Shown here: one piece after another, positions 33,780 to 42,789 of the stretch
How positions within the stretch are numbered: position 1 is the first letter of the stretch
Layout: every line of letters begins with the position of its first letter
Origin: Ferruginibacter sp.
Lineage (GTDB): Bacteria; Bacteroidota; Bacteroidia; Chitinophagales; Chitinophagaceae
NCBI GenBank assembly: GCA_019638575.1
Contig: JAHBTN010000007.1
Location: 89,064-153,063 of the forward strand
Length of the DNA: 64,000 nucleotides
Reading direction: 5' to 3'
Translations under genes and position numbers: made by a program
Notes under the pieces: model-generated
What the model saw: the letters and a program-made list of their open reading frames with translations, nothing else
What the model was told of the DNA's origin: nothing
The model's database searches: none

Positions 33780-35759
33780 ATGTATTCGATATATTTGAAA
33801 GTGAATAAATATTATTTTATAAATAATAAAAAGGAGTGGCAGGGGCCTTATTGGCTCCCACAAATTTTGTTTTACACTTTAAAAGGTAGCATAAAACCTC
33901 ATACCTATCTTTGGCACAATAAGCTTGTTAACGATAGCAGTGAACACCCATCCCAGTGCATTTATGCCAGAAAAAAAGCCTTCGAATTTTTGCCATTCTG
34001 GGTATTCAGTTCCAATTTAAAAATAATAGGTATCAATTTAATTAACCGTATAAAGAAAGGCATAAGGAAAAAGGATAGCTGGGAAAAAATGATACGAACT
34101 CCCATCGAAACACCATCTATACTTAAAGATGCTTCTCCAATCTATTTAGTTCCTTCAATAACGGCAATACATGATTTTGCCGGAACCGGAGAGTACAAGG
34201 TAAAATTGATCTATAAAGACACCCAAACTGATGACATAAAATCAACAGAGTTTCCTATAGAATTGTTCAGAGATAAGAGGCCGGGCATTTCTTTTGAAGT
34301 AACAATGAAAGAACCTCCGCAAATTGGCGGTGTGCTTCATAAAGAATCTTACGGATTACATCACCCATTATTTCTGAAAAGTAAAATTGAAAATATAGCC
34401 GTAGAAAAAAACTGTGTCTTCGATTTTTCAACACGTTTCCCTTATAAACCTCAGATTTTAAAAGGCAGGTTCAGCCAGGCTAATTTAATTGTGCCTTCGG
34501 AATATAAGAACAGCTACAACAGACTTATGTTAAAAACAGAAGATGATAAATTATTAGGTCCGCTGGATTTGATTGAACGTTCCGGTTCACATCTTTTTGA
34601 TTATGAAGAATTCAATGTTCATCCTTCGCTTATGGGTATGTCATTTAGAACTGGTGGCGGCCACGTGGAAATTGAGTTAGATAAAAAACGTTACCGTTTT
34701 TTTGAAGTGGCAGACTCCTTATATTTAATTGATGGACTTGACCTGGAAGACCTGGAAATATTTAAACAAAAAGCTGAAACAATAAGGATAGCACTGGCTA
34801 TTATATCCGGAAAGTTTTACGGAGGAGAGTGCAATTATATTACTTCACCCACATCGAATTTTACAGACATTGAGGGCGTTTGGTATGAGATTGAACGGGG
34901 GGCTGTGTTATCAAATCGCCGTGTTATTGATTTACAGTTTTTTCGCACCACCTTTAAGGAAAAAGATAAAGATTATGAGACCAGGTATAGGCCAATTGAC
35001 AAACCAGTAGATCCTGCGTTGTTTTCTAATTTATGTAATGCTCTTTGGAGCAATGAAAATCTACTTCATGCTGCGGAGCTAGTAATAAGTGGCATGGGCC
35101 ATAGTGATCCTGTGCAACAGGGTGCTTTATATTCTGTTGCTTTAGAAACACTTACTTCAACGCTTGGAGATACTAGTGCAACCGATTTAAAACCTGTGAA
35201 TGATGAAGTTGTATTCAAAAGTTTAAAGGATGACTTTATAAATGTTTTGAAAAATTATGAGGCGGGTATCTCAAAAGAAGCCCACACAATTTTGCAAAGA
35301 AAAATCGAATCGCTAAATACAGTTCCAAACCAAGAAAAGTTGGTGAACACATTTGGACTATTTGGCATCAGCGTGACCGATGAAGATAAAGAGGCGATAA
35401 AAAACAGGAATAAATATTTACATGGCCGCAGCCCGTTAAAGCGTAGTCTTAAGTTTGAACTTACGCAAATTTCCCAAAGACTACACACCTTAATTGTAGC
35501 CTTATTATTAAAATCTGTTGGTTATTCAGGCCATATCATCAATTTGGATGTATATGCGTACCTAAATAACGAAGATAAACTCTTTGAAATAATCTCCGAG
35601 CAAGGAAATATTTTGAATAAACTAATTGGAGAAATGCAAAAAGCCGGAAAAGATCAAGATGAAGTAAACTTTAATAAAGCTAAGGAGAAGATAACAAATT
35701 ATCTGGACAAACATAAATTATCAGATGTGATACGAATTATTGGTAATGTCTCAGGTTGA
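33780..35759 (+). CDS. GYF-like plus HEPN-type protein, candidate defence effector
   Basis: I do not recognise the full 659-residue protein. Residues 11-49 look like a GYF_2-type module (KKEWQGPYWLPQILFYTLKG, then a Leu-Trp). The middle is unassigned. The C-terminal part is helical and contains RNKYLHGR at 543-550, giving R543-x4-H548, the catalytic signature of HEPN ribonucleases. The same arrangement (N-terminal non-enzymatic part, C-terminal HEPN) recalls ApeA-like phage-defence proteins, but I see no clear homology to them. Two XRE regulators precede it, and an Abi-type HEPN gene converges on its 3' end 11 bp away. An RNase acting in abortive infection is an inference. Confidence 0.6.
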   Translation: MYSIYLKVNKYYFINNKKEWQGPYWLPQILFYTLKGSIKPHTYLWHNKLVNDSSEHPSQCIYARKKAFEFLPFWVFSSNLKIIGINLINRIKKGIRKKDSWEKMIRTPIETPSILKDASPIYLVPSITAIHDFAGTGEYKVKLIYKDTQTDDIKSTEFPIELFRDKRPGISFEVTMKEPPQIGGVLHKESYGLHHPLFLKSKIENIAVEKNCVFDFSTRFPYKPQILKGRFSQANLIVPSEYKNSYNRLMLKTEDDKLLGPLDLIERSGSHLFDYEEFNVHPSLMGMSFRTGGGHVEIELDKKRYRFFEVADSLYLIDGLDLEDLEIFKQKAETIRIALAIISGKFYGGECNYITSPTSNFTDIEGVWYEIERGAVLSNRRVIDLQFFRTTFKEKDKDYETRYRPIDKPVDPALFSNLCNALWSNENLLHAAELVISGMGHSDPVQQGALYSVALETLTSTLGDTSATDLKPVNDEVVFKSLKDDFINVLKNYEAGISKEAHTILQRKIESLNTVPNQEKLVNTFGLFGISVTDEDKEAIKNRNKYLHGRSPLKRSLKFELTQISQRLHTLIVALLLKSVGYSGHIINLDVYAYLNNEDKLFEIISEQGNILNKLIGEMQKAGKDQDEVNFNKAKEKITNYLDKHKLSDVIRIIGNVSG

Positions 35760-35770
35760 AATTTGTTCAA

Positions 35771-36433
35771 TTAAATGCCATTTATTACTGCTATAGCTTT
35801 AGGCACGCTGCCTATACCGTACAGAATTTTTATTGCATCACACCCCATCCATCCTAATAATTCCAAAATTGTATCGTACCGTCTTTGAGTTCTTGCTGAA
35901 GATATTGCATTCACATCAAAGCAAATTGGTTCATGATGGGCAATTCTATTTCTTATATCATTAATTCTTATTAGTTTTTTCAAAACATCTTTTTGCTTTG
36001 TGCCAAATGGACGGTTAATAAAAATATCCAATAGTGTACTTCCTGAAGCAGCAAATTCTTTGGCAGCAAATTGATACCTCCAAAAACCTAACGTCAATTT
36101 TGCGATAAGCCTGTCATGTGTGTATTGTGCTGCGAGACTTTGAATGGCTTCTTGAACGGAATGAAACGAGTCCTCGCAACCAGGGCTTATATCTAAATAC
36201 CCACCTACATCGACCGCTTCTTCTAACCAAAATGCCCCTTTTTTTGAGATCATATGTCTATCGATGGTATTTCTCAAAATCACCTCAAAGACGCCTATTA
36301 TAGCGTACATCTGTTTAGATAAGGCAATATTTGCCCTGTAGAGTTTTAATGCTCTACGTCTATTTCCGCAAGCAGCTAAGTAGCGATTAAAGCGGGGATC
36401 AGATATTGCTGTATGGAATTGTGAATTAGGCAC
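35771..36433 (-). CDS. Abi-like HEPN protein
   Basis: A 220-residue protein resembling the Abi_2 family (abortive infection AbiD/F type). The motif DIRNRIAHHEPI at 159-170 gives R161-x4-H166 (also R163/H167), the HEPN RNase signature. The N-terminal part RFNRYLAACGNRRRALKLY and EVILRNTIDRHM (50-61) are typical of the family. It converges on the GYF-HEPN gene with 11 bp between stops. An 18-bp perfect palindrome lies 25 bp upstream of its start. Confidence 0.75.
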   Translation of the reverse strand: MPNSQFHTAISDPRFNRYLAACGNRRRALKLYRANIALSKQMYAIIGVFEVILRNTIDRHMISKKGAFWLEEAVDVGGYLDISPGCEDSFHSVQEAIQSLAAQYTHDRLIAKLTLGFWRYQFAAKEFAASGSTLLDIFINRPFGTKQKDVLKKLIRINDIRNRIAHHEPICFDVNAISSARTQRRYDTILELLGWMGCDAIKILYGIGSVPKAIAVINGI

Positions 36434-36457
36434 TTATATATAAATCAGCGTAAATTT

Positions 36458-36475
36458 ATTGAATAATTATTCAAT
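36458..36475. promoter_or_regulatory. palindrome upstream of the Abi-like gene
   Basis: ATTGAATAATTATTCAAT, a perfect 18-bp palindrome 25 bp from the Abi-like start. It is AT-rich, so chance is not excluded; a repressor site is plausible. Confidence 0.4.
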
Positions 36476-36574
36476 AATTATTGTTTAAAATCATTAAATA
36501 GGCTACATTTGTGTTGTATCCCTGCAATGCCGCTGTTTAGCTTTAGGCTAATTAAGTTTGCAGGTAAAGATTTT

Positions 36575-36607
36575 AAAGGGTCATATTCTTATGACCCTTT
36601 ATTTTTT
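36575..36607. terminator. terminator hairpin
   Basis: AAAGGGTCAT - 6 nt - ATGACCCTTT, a perfect 10-bp stem followed on the plus strand by ATTTTTT. It overlaps the end of the transposase remnant. Confidence 0.7.
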
Positions 36608-36843
36608 GCATAAATTTTCCCTTTCTTTTTGTATGCTCCCCTTTTCTGTGGAGCCTGAATATCCGTTAGCATTGCAATATCCTCAACACTCATTACTCTT
36701 TTAGTTAAGCCAGCTTGCATAGCCGGTGTAACACTTAAAGACTTATGAATCTTTGCAAAGTTATAATAAACAAAATGCAGTGCAATAGCGTAACAATGGT
36801 TTTCAATTTTTTTACTGAAAGTGCTTAAGGCCAACCAATGCAA
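36589..36843 (-). pseudogene. truncated transposase, C-terminal remnant
   Basis: The minus strand encodes 84 residues that look like the C-terminus of a DDE transposase of the type usually labelled IS1-like: STFSKKIENHCYAIALHFVY, YNFAKIHKSLSVTPAMQAG, MSVEDIAML. The frame extends about 12 codons further upstream without a start. The catalytic N-terminal part is missing, so it is a dead remnant marking past insertion next to the Abi-like gene. Confidence 0.65.
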
Positions 36844-36960
36844 ATTATGAGACTTTACCTTCTCTAATTGACAGATTATAATATACGGAGGCTTTTATTT
36901 CCTCCTGCAGTGAATTTCGGTTAAATTTGATTAAATCATTTTCACTTTTATTTCAAAATT

Positions 36961-37701
36961 TTGCAGGCAAAAAAACATTCATTTACCAAAGCTGATACGA
37001 TAAAGGTAATAGACCTTGGTTATACCATAAAGAAGTCATCGACCCTTTCCTTTGAGAAGTTTCTAAAAACAGAATTCCCCAATTTTAACCTTGTAAAATT
37101 ACTTGAAAAAGTAGAAGCTGTATTTACACCTACCACAAAACTTGCGATTGAAAGAACTATTTATTACCAGGACACCCCTCCCAAACTGAGGATGCTTTAT
37201 GAAAACAAACGTACGAAAGTTAATGACGCATTGGTATTTGACAGGGAATTTTTTAAAACCGCAAAAGGAATTGAAATCAATCATTCCTATTGTGTAATAC
37301 CATTAATACATCAAAATAAAGGGCTGGTTAAAATAATATTCCAGGCAAGCCTGCAGGAATATGTAAATATGGGCGCAAAAAAAATTAACGTACACGCCGG
37401 CCTCACTGTTGGAGGCCACACATGGGCAAGGCATGGTTTCGTGGCTATAAATCCCGAAGACGTAAAAGAAATTCTTGATGACGCTCAAAGCCGGCTTAAA
37501 CCGACCGAATTTGGCGTTGTTAAACATATCTTTGATAAATATTATGCAGATAATCCCGGAGGCAAGGCCTTCCCTATGGTATTGTGGGCTAAACTTGATT
37601 TTATGAAAGATATTTTGAAAGGCTCAGACTGGATGGGGGAAGTTGATTTGACAAATAAGGAACAATTTAGTAATTTTAAGGACTATGTATTTAGAAAGTA
37701 A
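36961..37701 (+). CDS. unrecognised protein with GGHTWARHGF motif
   Basis: A 246-residue product from a TTG start; no ATG is available before residue 67, and a stop precedes at 36928. I cannot assign it to a family. The middle reads INVHAGLTVGGHTWARHGFV (about 141-160). From memory, similar GGxxWARxGF segments occur in phage MuF-type and toxin-like C-terminal domains, but I cannot verify that here. The next gene starts 17 bp before its stop, as in toxin-partner pairs. It lies directly downstream of the transposase remnant, so a lost N-terminus is possible. Confidence 0.55.
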   Translation: MQAKKHSFTKADTIKVIDLGYTIKKSSTLSFEKFLKTEFPNFNLVKLLEKVEAVFTPTTKLAIERTIYYQDTPPKLRMLYENKRTKVNDALVFDREFFKTAKGIEINHSYCVIPLIHQNKGLVKIIFQASLQEYVNMGAKKINVHAGLTVGGHTWARHGFVAINPEDVKEILDDAQSRLKPTEFGVVKHIFDKYYADNPGGKAFPMVLWAKLDFMKDILKGSDWMGEVDLTNKEQFSNFKDYVFRK

Positions 37702-38056
37702 ATATAAGGCCGATGATGATTCAGTAGGAGAAGAACTATTGATGGGCGTTTCCGAAATAGAGGAAAGGGCCAGGGTGGTGGAAAAAGCTGTAAAAGAAGG
37801 TTATTTTACACTTGACCAGGCCTTATCTCTATATAAAGTAAGTAAAATAGAATATTTTGTATATTCCCTGATAAAGAACAAAAAAAAACTTGAAGCCACT
37901 TCAAAGCAGTCGCAGGTCATCAGCGCTGCGTCAATATTTGTTAGCGTGTTTAATGAAGCCAGTATTAAATTTGACCCTAAAGTCAAAAAAATGATGCACC
38001 AGCTTGAAACAATTACAAAAGACCCTTCTTTTAAAAAAGTTAAAATCAACGGCTAA
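37685..38056 (+). CDS. small helical partner of unknown function
   Basis: A 123-residue, Lys-rich and mostly helical protein, overlapping the previous gene by 17 bp in another frame. No signal or membrane segment. GYFTLDQALSLYKVSKIEYF (about 39-58) could be a helix-turn-helix-like segment. The overlap implies translational coupling; an antitoxin or immunity role is only a guess from layout. Confidence 0.55.
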   Translation: MYLESKYKADDDSVGEELLMGVSEIEERARVVEKAVKEGYFTLDQALSLYKVSKIEYFVYSLIKNKKKLEATSKQSQVISAASIFVSVFNEASIKFDPKVKKMMHQLETITKDPSFKKVKING

Positions 38057-38355
38057 ACTGATTCCGTATTCCGATCTATATTGTAGTAATCAATTAGATT
38101 TTTTCTGTACCCCCTGCACCAGATTAATTTCTTCATCATTATTCACTTTTGCATTTTGGAAAAATTACCTTCATTTTATTAGAGCTCCCCAAAATCTTAT
38201 TATTTGAAAATATGGTGCTAATGTTGTCCTGTCACCTAAACAGGGATAAATAATTCTGATTGCAAAACTTTTCAGTCAATGCTCAAAACATTTTTGAAAC
38301 AATGGAATGAGTTTTGAGATTAAATAAGGAGGATATTAACTACTAAACAGGCACT
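38057..38355. other. 300-bp gap without a gene
   Basis: I see no coding frame or RNA gene here. The only notable point is AAGGAGGA near 38326, a good ribosome-binding site about 23 bp before the acetyltransferase ATG, which is rare in this AT-rich window. Confidence 0.5.
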
Positions 38356-38925
38356 ATGATACGGGCAACTGTTGAAGATAAGAATCGAATTGTCGATATT
38401 CTTTCCAACGCTTTTGATGATAATAAAAGCGTTAACTATATTATTCCGCAGAATGCAAAAAGAAAGGAGCGGATAAGAAAACTGATGGCCTATTCTTTTG
38501 ATGTTTGTTACCTAATGGGAGATGTATTTCTTTCCGATGATAAAAAGGCATGTGCATTGATTCTTTTGCCCGACAAGAAAACAATTTCTTTGCGGTCAAT
38601 TTTATTGGATGTAAAACTGGCTTTTTTGGTAATTGGATTTAGAAACGTGAAGAAGGCTATGAAACGTGAAGCTTCCATCAATAAAATTCACCCGCAAGGG
38701 CCGGTTTATTACCTGTGGTTTATCGGGGTTGATTGTTATGAACAAGGAAAAGGAATTGGAAGCAAGCTGCTTACAGCCGTTATTGAAAAAGGGCTTCAAC
38801 AAAAAAGAACCATCTGTCTGGAAACATCTTCAATAAGAAATCTCCCATGGTATGAAAAACATGGATTTACTATTTATAAAGAGCTTGATTTTGGTTATAG
38901 GCTGTCCTGTTTAAAAAGAGATTAA
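38356..38925 (+). CDS. GNAT-family N-acetyltransferase
   Basis: A 189-residue acetyltransferase. The acetyl-CoA site is seen as YEQGKGIGSKLL (about 129-141), preceded by the strand GPVYYLWFIGVD and followed by CLETSSIRNLPWYEKHGF, typical of GNAT motif B. The substrate is unknown. It is 15 bp before a LuxR-type regulator on the same strand. Confidence 0.85.
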   Translation: MIRATVEDKNRIVDILSNAFDDNKSVNYIIPQNAKRKERIRKLMAYSFDVCYLMGDVFLSDDKKACALILLPDKKTISLRSILLDVKLAFLVIGFRNVKKAMKREASINKIHPQGPVYYLWFIGVDCYEQGKGIGSKLLTAVIEKGLQQKRTICLETSSIRNLPWYEKHGFTIYKELDFGYRLSCLKRD

Positions 38926-38940
38926 TTAAACTGCAACGAT

Positions 38941-39930
38941 ATGCTGATAGCAGGTACCCAGATGCATATTATCACATTTCTTTTCGTGTGCATTGAGATG
39001 GTGATTCTTTCTTACCTGGTGATATACAGGTTAGCCCGGCCCGATGATAAAAAAGCCTATCAGAATATTATATTGATTTTTCTTTTGATCGTTTACAATA
39101 TTACCGGTGGCCTATTACCTGATGAAAATCTGCCGGGTTCATTTGAAGTACAAGAATCAATTGCTTATGCAACAGGATTTATCACACCTTGTTATTTCCC
39201 TTATTATGTATATCATGCCTTTAATTTGGAGAAAATGAAGTTTCATGCTTATAAGGGTGTCTTTATTTTCCTTGTCACACCTTATATAGTCTTTGTCGTT
39301 CTATTTGTGTCTTCGGGAGATCTTGAATCTGCCAAAAACCTTTTAATTATACCCACTTTATATGCGCTGGCAGTAATTATTACACTGTTTAAAGCAGTTC
39401 GTCATAAGTATAAAAGCAGTTTTAGTACCAGAGCTGCAAAGGAGGAAATGACTGTTTCTTTTTTAAGTCTTACTCCCTGGGTTTGCCTGCCTCTAATAGA
39501 TTATTTCAACATCGGGCAGGCCGTTGAAGCTACCACTACAAATACAGGTTTCCTACTGTTGTTTGCTTTACAATTAAAACAACATATAGCAAAAGTGAGG
39601 GCCGAACATCACAGGTTGATTGAATCAGAAGAAAAACTTCTTGGCTGGAATGAAAAACTCCGGGCCGAAGTGGAAAAAAGAACAAGAGAAATAGAGCGCC
39701 TTACCGCCGAGGAAAGGATATTGGAAGGCAGCAGGCAATTTCAACTTACAAATAGAGAAAGGGAAATAGCCAGTCTGATTTGTCAGGGAAATTCGTATAA
39801 GCAAATTGCCGAAAGCCTGTTTATTGCCGAAAGAACAGTAACCAAGCATGTGCAAAACATATTCGATAAGGTTAAAGTCTCCAATAAATTGGAACTGCTT
39901 AATAAGTTGTGTATTGTACCTGTAGATTAA
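38941..39930 (+). CDS. membrane-bound LuxR-type regulator
   Basis: A 329-residue protein with seven hydrophobic segments in residues about 5-215, a coiled coil at about 225-265 (EEKLLGWNEKLRAEVEKRTR), and a LuxR/GerE DNA-binding domain at about 268-325 (LTNREREIASLICQGNSYKQ, AERTVTKHVQNIF). The membrane part probably senses an external or lipid signal. It may regulate the acetyltransferase or the conjugation genes; nothing in the sequence decides this. Confidence 0.8.
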   Translation: MLIAGTQMHIITFLFVCIEMVILSYLVIYRLARPDDKKAYQNIILIFLLIVYNITGGLLPDENLPGSFEVQESIAYATGFITPCYFPYYVYHAFNLEKMKFHAYKGVFIFLVTPYIVFVVLFVSSGDLESAKNLLIIPTLYALAVIITLFKAVRHKYKSSFSTRAAKEEMTVSFLSLTPWVCLPLIDYFNIGQAVEATTTNTGFLLLFALQLKQHIAKVRAEHHRLIESEEKLLGWNEKLRAEVEKRTREIERLTAEERILEGSRQFQLTNREREIASLICQGNSYKQIAESLFIAERTVTKHVQNIFDKVKVSNKLELLNKLCIVPVD

Positions 39931-40002
39931 TGGGGAATGTCTTTTTTTTAACAAAAAATACGTTGAATTACTTACTAAAATACGCCATTTAACGTAATGT
40001 AG

Positions 40003-40017
40003 TTGGTTAAACATTTG
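40003..40017 (+). promoter_or_regulatory. promoter-like TTGG-N7-TTTG before the RteC-like gene
   Basis: TTGG, seven bases, TTTG, ending 25 bp before the ATG at 40043. This core recurs in the four composite elements at 41275, 50267, 55208 and 57806, but here the upstream TTACCCC box is absent. TACGTT (39959-39964) and AACGTA form a small inverted repeat just upstream. Confidence 0.45.
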
Positions 40018-40042
40018 TACTCCTTTCTGTAAAAAGTCTGTT

Positions 40043-41251
40043 ATGGAAAGTTTAGTAAAGACAAATGGTCCCGCCAAAAAAGTAGCGTTCAATAAGCCAC
40101 TGTTGAATCCTGATAACGAGCTTCACGCCGGCTCAGGAATAACTGTTCAGCAAGCCCTTTATAAATGGTATAGCTTATTTAATCAGGGAATGAATAATAA
40201 GAATCCCGGTGAATGGATTTTTCCTGAATTGGCACAGGAAGAGTTACTTAACAGCTTCCAAACTGATATTGAATTGATTCCATCGGTCTTAATGAATCAA
40301 TTTATTTCTACTTCAGTTATTCAAGATAAGAAACAATATATCCGTTTACTTCAGGCATTGTTAATTAACCTCAGCGATTGCTTGTTTATAAAGCAAGGTG
40401 ATTTCCGTAAAGTTTGCAATCCGATCGAAAACACATTACAGTTCCTGCAAAATTTCTTTTCCCAGTATTTTGATTTGGATAGCCGAATGACAAAATTTTG
40501 TTTCCATCAGTTTTGCGGATGCTTTAAATTAAAATTGGAATATTGGCAAATAAAATTAAATCATTCATCACTACTTGATGCATTGAATGAATCCCTGGAA
40601 GATAAATTTACCTCGCCCGAAAACAACATTACTTACCGGAAGATTGGTTATATAAAGTACTTGCTGCAGAAGATAGAATCAGCGGCAACTGTCGTATCTG
40701 AAAAATATGTGAGAGAAGTATTCATTTACAATAATTTTAATTCACTATGTTTTATTAATTACGAAATAGGATTAATTAAAGTAGGGCTTGTTAAATTTCA
40801 ATTTAACGAGCATGCTATTTCATTCCTGCAGTCCGAGCAGGAAAGGGTTGACAAACTAAAAATAAAATCTGGTATTTCTTTTGATCCACGGCAACCTTCT
40901 TTAAAAAAACAATTGGCAGACTGGCTCAACGAAGAAATAAAACAAATAGAATTAAAAAACAGAAAGGCTAATGACAAGTGCTTGCAACTTGACCCAGATT
41001 CAAAAATTCAAACTTCGCTATCAGTGGCAAAGCTGGCAGTTTTAATAAGATTGCTGGTGGTTGACAAAATAATAATCAATAAAAGTGTGGCTCCAATGCT
41101 ACGAACACTTGCCAAGATGTTTACCACTTTGCAAAAAGATGAAATTTCCTTTGGCAGTCTGGAAACGAAGTATCATGCACCGGATAAAGCAACCTTGAAT
41201 AATATGAAAGAATTGCTTGGAAAGTGGATTAATATTTTGGGGAAGTTATAA
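40043..41251 (+). CDS. RteC-like regulator of the conjugative element
   Basis: A 402-residue cytoplasmic protein. The C-terminal third resembles RteC of Bacteroides conjugative transposons: LSVAKLAVLIRLLVVDKIII, then a final helix-turn-helix-like part with YHAPDKATLNNMKELLGKW. RteC activates excision and transfer genes. It opens the tra block and faces the same way. Similarity is weak along the N-terminal half, so I call it RteC-like. Confidence 0.6.
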   Translation: MESLVKTNGPAKKVAFNKPLLNPDNELHAGSGITVQQALYKWYSLFNQGMNNKNPGEWIFPELAQEELLNSFQTDIELIPSVLMNQFISTSVIQDKKQYIRLLQALLINLSDCLFIKQGDFRKVCNPIENTLQFLQNFFSQYFDLDSRMTKFCFHQFCGCFKLKLEYWQIKLNHSSLLDALNESLEDKFTSPENNITYRKIGYIKYLLQKIESAATVVSEKYVREVFIYNNFNSLCFINYEIGLIKVGLVKFQFNEHAISFLQSEQERVDKLKIKSGISFDPRQPSLKKQLADWLNEEIKQIELKNRKANDKCLQLDPDSKIQTSLSVAKLAVLIRLLVVDKIIINKSVAPMLRTLAKMFTTLQKDEISFGSLETKYHAPDKATLNNMKELLGKWINILGKL

Positions 41252-41274
41252 AGATTTAGCAAATATATTGTAAA

Positions 41275-41326
41275 GGGTAGCGCAACCTGGCTTACCCCAA
41301 CTTAAACCATTTTGGAAAAATATTTG
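41275..41326 (+). promoter_or_regulatory. composite tra promoter element, copy A
   Basis: GGGTAG...ACC dyad, then CTTACCCC (41291-41298), 13 nt, TTGG (41312), 7 nt, TTTG (41323-41326). It ends 31 bp before the ATG at 41358. See copies B, C and D. Confidence 0.6.
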
Positions 41327-41357
41327 TAAGCTTAATAATAACATTAAATCATTTTGT

Positions 41358-41825
41358 ATGCTACAATCAATTTCATGGAGCCAGTACATAACAACAATAA
41401 CAACTTTACTGATGCTTTATTATTGCTATGTTGGATTTAAATATTTCCGATGGGAAATTCTTAATATCATAGGCATTAAAAAAGTAGAAGATGATATAAT
41501 AGCTATTCCAGCTTTCAGTAATACTAATCAATCCTTCAAAAAAGAAAACCCTGAGGACTATCTACCCAAACCTGGTTTAGAAATTGATATTTCACCTGTC
41601 GTACAATCATTTACTGATGAAGTACAAGCTTATTTATCTGAATCCGGAAGTAAAAACATGCAAAAAGATGAACTATTGGGTTCACTCCGGTTTATTCTTT
41701 CAAAATATCCGGCATTGAAAAGTTCTGATTGCAAAGAAGAATTGCTTCAGTTTATTATAGAACAAACGAATTTTCAGTACCCCGACATGCTTCAACTAGA
41801 TGAAGTTAGCAGGTTGTGGCACTGA
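41358..41825 (+). CDS. single-pass membrane protein of the tra block
   Basis: I do not recognise this 155-residue product. One membrane helix at about 9-28 is followed by a cytoplasmic-type soluble region of 125 residues with QYPDMLQL near the end. It is the first gene after element A and precedes the TraE-like gene, so a role in the transfer apparatus is likely. Confidence 0.6.
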   Translation: MLQSISWSQYITTITTLLMLYYCYVGFKYFRWEILNIIGIKKVEDDIIAIPAFSNTNQSFKKENPEDYLPKPGLEIDISPVVQSFTDEVQAYLSESGSKNMQKDELLGSLRFILSKYPALKSSDCKEELLQFIIEQTNFQYPDMLQLDEVSRLWH

Positions 41826-41926
41826 TGAAAAACTAATGCTTCATTGTGCCGGTGCAGGAGAAACAAGTGCGAGTGGATGACACAATGGAGCATTCTTTTA
41901 TTTTTTATCAAAAAACAAAACAGATT

Positions 41927-42259
41927 ATGAAAAATGTGAGAGAAAAACGCAGTATTAAAAAACATTTGTTTTCTGCTTGTGCAACTTTTTTAACCATGCT
42001 GCTTGCTTTCGTTGCTAATGCACAGGACGGCAATGCTGGTATCAATGAGGCAAATACCAAGGTACGAAGCTATTTTTCGGCAGGCACAAACCTGATGTAT
42101 GCCGTTGGAGCAATTGTGGGTTTAATTGGTGCCATCAAAGTGTATCAAAAATGGAACAGCGGCGATCATGATACGGGGAAAGTTGCGGCTGCATGGTTTG
42201 GCAGTTGTGTCTTTCTTGTTATTGTTGCTACTGTAATTCGTTCTTTCTTTGGGGTATAA
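41927..42259 (+). CDS. traE: TraE-like conjugation protein (DUF4134)
   Basis: The ATG at 41927 gives a 110-residue protein with a signal sequence (about 13-32, ending near VANAQ) and two membrane helices: LMYAVGAIVGLIGAIKVYQKWNSGDHD and FLVIVATVIRSFFGV. This is the DUF4134 (TraE) pattern of Bacteroidetes conjugative elements, comparable to VirB2/VirB3-type components. An upstream ATG at 41846 would add 27 residues before the signal and is unlikely. Confidence 0.85.
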   Translation: MKNVREKRSIKKHLFSACATFLTMLLAFVANAQDGNAGINEANTKVRSYFSAGTNLMYAVGAIVGLIGAIKVYQKWNSGDHDTGKVAAAWFGSCVFLVIVATVIRSFFGV

Positions 42260-42300
42260 AAATTCCCAAAATTATCTGATGAAACAAAAATACATTTTTT

Positions 42301-42789
42301 ATGAAGGAACTGCTCATTCAAAAACTCCAGCAATACATTATTGCAAACAATCCTGATTTATTAGTCGAGTTACAGGGTGAAAGAAAAGTTACCAGTTATC
42401 TCCAAAGCAAGGTAGCAGGTATTAACGAAACTTTGGAACAGTTACTGAAGAATAAAACACCTGAATACATTATTGAGGAGGTTTGTATGGAAGAACTTAC
42501 TGAGGATTTAAGGCCTTCAAGATACAATTACCTTAAACAAATACTGGAAGAAGAATTTAAACAACAATATGAACAGTTCAGGGATGTTGGTATTCTGACC
42601 ACTGAAATTGTCAACCTTATACAGGTTTGTAAACCTGTATTTGAGGATTTAAATTTTTCTGAGGAAAATGAGGACAATCAATTTACCCGGTATGTAATAA
42701 TAGGTTCAATCAGTGGGTACCTGGAAAGTAATAGCGAGAAAGAAAAAGTGAGCAATGGGTTACAGCAGTCAACAGAAACTGAAAGATAA
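42301..42789 (+). CDS. unrecognised acidic helical protein
   Basis: A 162-residue protein without signal or membrane segment, rich in Glu and Gln. Its end overlaps the start of the methyltransferase-helicase by 35 bp in another frame, so the two are probably co-translated. It may be a partner or regulator of that enzyme. Confidence 0.6.
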   Translation: MKELLIQKLQQYIIANNPDLLVELQGERKVTSYLQSKVAGINETLEQLLKNKTPEYIIEEVCMEELTEDLRPSRYNYLKQILEEEFKQQYEQFRDVGILTTEIVNLIQVCKPVFEDLNFSEENEDNQFTRYVIIGSISGYLESNSEKEKVSNGLQQSTETER

